Shown here: positions 63,449 to 64,000 of the stretch, piece after piece
Position numbering within the stretch: position 1 is the first letter of the stretch
Layout: each line of letters starts with the position of its first letter
Assembly (NCBI RefSeq): GCF_012221945.1
Contig: NZ_CP032549.1
Span: 2,728,001 to 2,792,000, forward strand
Source of the DNA: Glutamicibacter mishrai
Lineage (GTDB): Bacteria; Actinomycetota; Actinomycetes; Actinomycetales; Micrococcaceae
Reading direction: 5' to 3'
Length of the DNA: 64,000 nt
Made by a program: the position numbers and the translations under genes
Notes under the pieces: generated by a model
Told to the model about the DNA's origin: nothing
Seen by the model: the letters and a program-made list of their open reading frames with translations, nothing else
The model's database searches: none

Positions 63449-63895
63449 CTAGACGGTACGTGCGCTGGAAGCTTCCACCGTGGTGTAGCCAGTGTGATGC
63501 TTGACCTGCTGAGGTGCGATAGCGTGCACTACCGAGCTGGCAGGCATCTGATCAATGCGGAAGGTCAAGAAACTTCCACGAGATGCCGTGCGGTACAGCT
63601 CGCCGATGCTGGTGTCCTGTGGCAGCGGTTCAACAACCTGAAGAGCAGTGCACCCGATGGATACGTACATGAACCACAGATCGCCGTTGGCTGGGTCGGT
63701 GGTGGCTACCAGGACGGGTGGCTGATGCGCGGCGACCAGAGACATCACGTCACTGAGCTGTTCGTCTGGTTGCGCGATGACAATAGGCATGCCCTGCGCC
63801 CATCCGTGGGAGCTGAGCTGCGCGCGGCCCTGCCTTGAGCTGATGATTTCGCTGACTAATTCCGCTATTTTGGATCGTACAAATCGACCTGGCAT
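63449..63895 (-). CDS. Hypothetical protein
   Basis: 149 residues of unknown family, mixed alpha/beta by eye: MPGRFVRSKIAELVSEIISS lead helix, then HGWAQGMPIVIAQPDEQLSDVMSLV, PVLVATTDPANGDLWFMYVS and a polar C-terminus. AGGAG 8 bases before the ATG at 63895 supports translation; 16 earlier in-frame codons are dropped. A 131-codon frame on the other strand (63443-63838) lacks such a site. Converges on the TSUP gene with 17 bases between stops. Confidence 0.5.
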   Translation of the reverse strand: MPGRFVRSKIAELVSEIISSRQGRAQLSSHGWAQGMPIVIAQPDEQLSDVMSLVAAHQPPVLVATTDPANGDLWFMYVSIGCTALQVVEPLPQDTSIGELYRTASRGSFLTFRIDQMPASSVVHAIAPQQVKHHTGYTTVEASSARTV

Positions 63896-64000
63896 TATCC
63901 ATTCTCCTGTGTACGCAGTTGTAACGAGTGTCTGGATCCCCATGTAAGCGCCCCAGATGCGGACTATTTCTCCCCGGTTAATGCGGGGGTCAAATCGCGA

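Noticed and set aside
63443..63838. Plus-strand 131-codon frame at the window end
   Set aside because: The opposite frame has an AGGAG site and a better start; only one of the two overlapping frames is likely real.

Overview
The window reads as the chromosome of a high-GC Gram-positive actinobacterium of the Micrococcaceae, most like Glutamicibacter/Arthrobacter. The basis is the moderate GC content, frequent GTG/TTG starts, a mycothiol-type DinB-fold protein, an MEP isoprenoid pathway (dxr, ispG) beside a RseP protease, a typical rpsB-tsf-pyrH-frr-cdsA block, and actinobacterial families (Holin-X, DivIVA-like, IdeR-type iron box, BioQ-type biotin box). The genus is an inference. No phage, insertion sequence, CRISPR array or plasmid gene was recognised.

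Layout. 1-2 kb: bioB under a BioQ-like operator, divergent from a DinB-fold protein. 2-7.4 kb: a three-gene desferrioxamine-type siderophore operon (decarboxylase, N-hydroxylase, fused acyltransferase/NIS synthetase) behind an IdeR/DtxR box. 7.6-15 kb: MFS exporter, two GT4 glycosyltransferases, tRNA-Asn, an isoprenylcysteine-methyltransferase-like protein, a Holin-X/DUF3618-like fusion, a NIPA-like DMT transporter and a tRNA with anticodon CAT. 15-21.8 kb: a small membrane protein, a degenerate LytM peptidase, then rpsB, tsf, pyrH, frr, cdsA and a DivIVA-like gene. 21.8-23.3 kb: divergent marR/EamA pair with a striking operator. 23.3-29.3 kb: two sodium/solute (acetate/pyruvate-type) symporter modules around a LytS/LytTR two-component system. 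29.3-33.4 kb: Lrp regulator divergent from an alpha2beta2 2-oxoacid dehydrogenase operon, probably branched-chain. 33.5-45.7 kb: two complete oligopeptide ABC transporters, each lipoprotein-permease-permease-fused double ATPase. 45.7-48.6 kb: small membrane protein, GNAT, TetR and acyl-CoA dehydrogenase. 48.6-54.9 kb: dxr, rseP, YciI, arfB, a flavin reductase, ispG and GNAT. 55-57.3 kb: three tandem paralogous lipoproteins of unknown function. 57.4-60.5 kb: a GAF regulator and a SnoaL-FMO fusion monooxygenase. 60.8-63.9 kb: proS, a TSUP permease and a hypothetical protein.

How the parts fit. The accessory genes centre on scavenging: iron (desferrioxamine), peptides (two Opp systems), short-chain acids (two symporter modules) and branched-chain oxoacids. 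Several promoter regions carry 16-bp sequences close to the CRP/GlxR box TGTGA-N6-TCACA: upstream of actP, of the oxoacid dehydrogenase, of the second peptide transporter and of the monooxygenase. This suggests one cAMP-type catabolic circuit. The actP region also carries four CCGYTGRRC direct repeats with LytTR-like spacing.

All function calls rest on reading protein motifs by eye; no database search was run. Starts were revised where a Shine-Dalgarno sequence, operator or family N-terminus argued for it, and these revisions are stated per gene.
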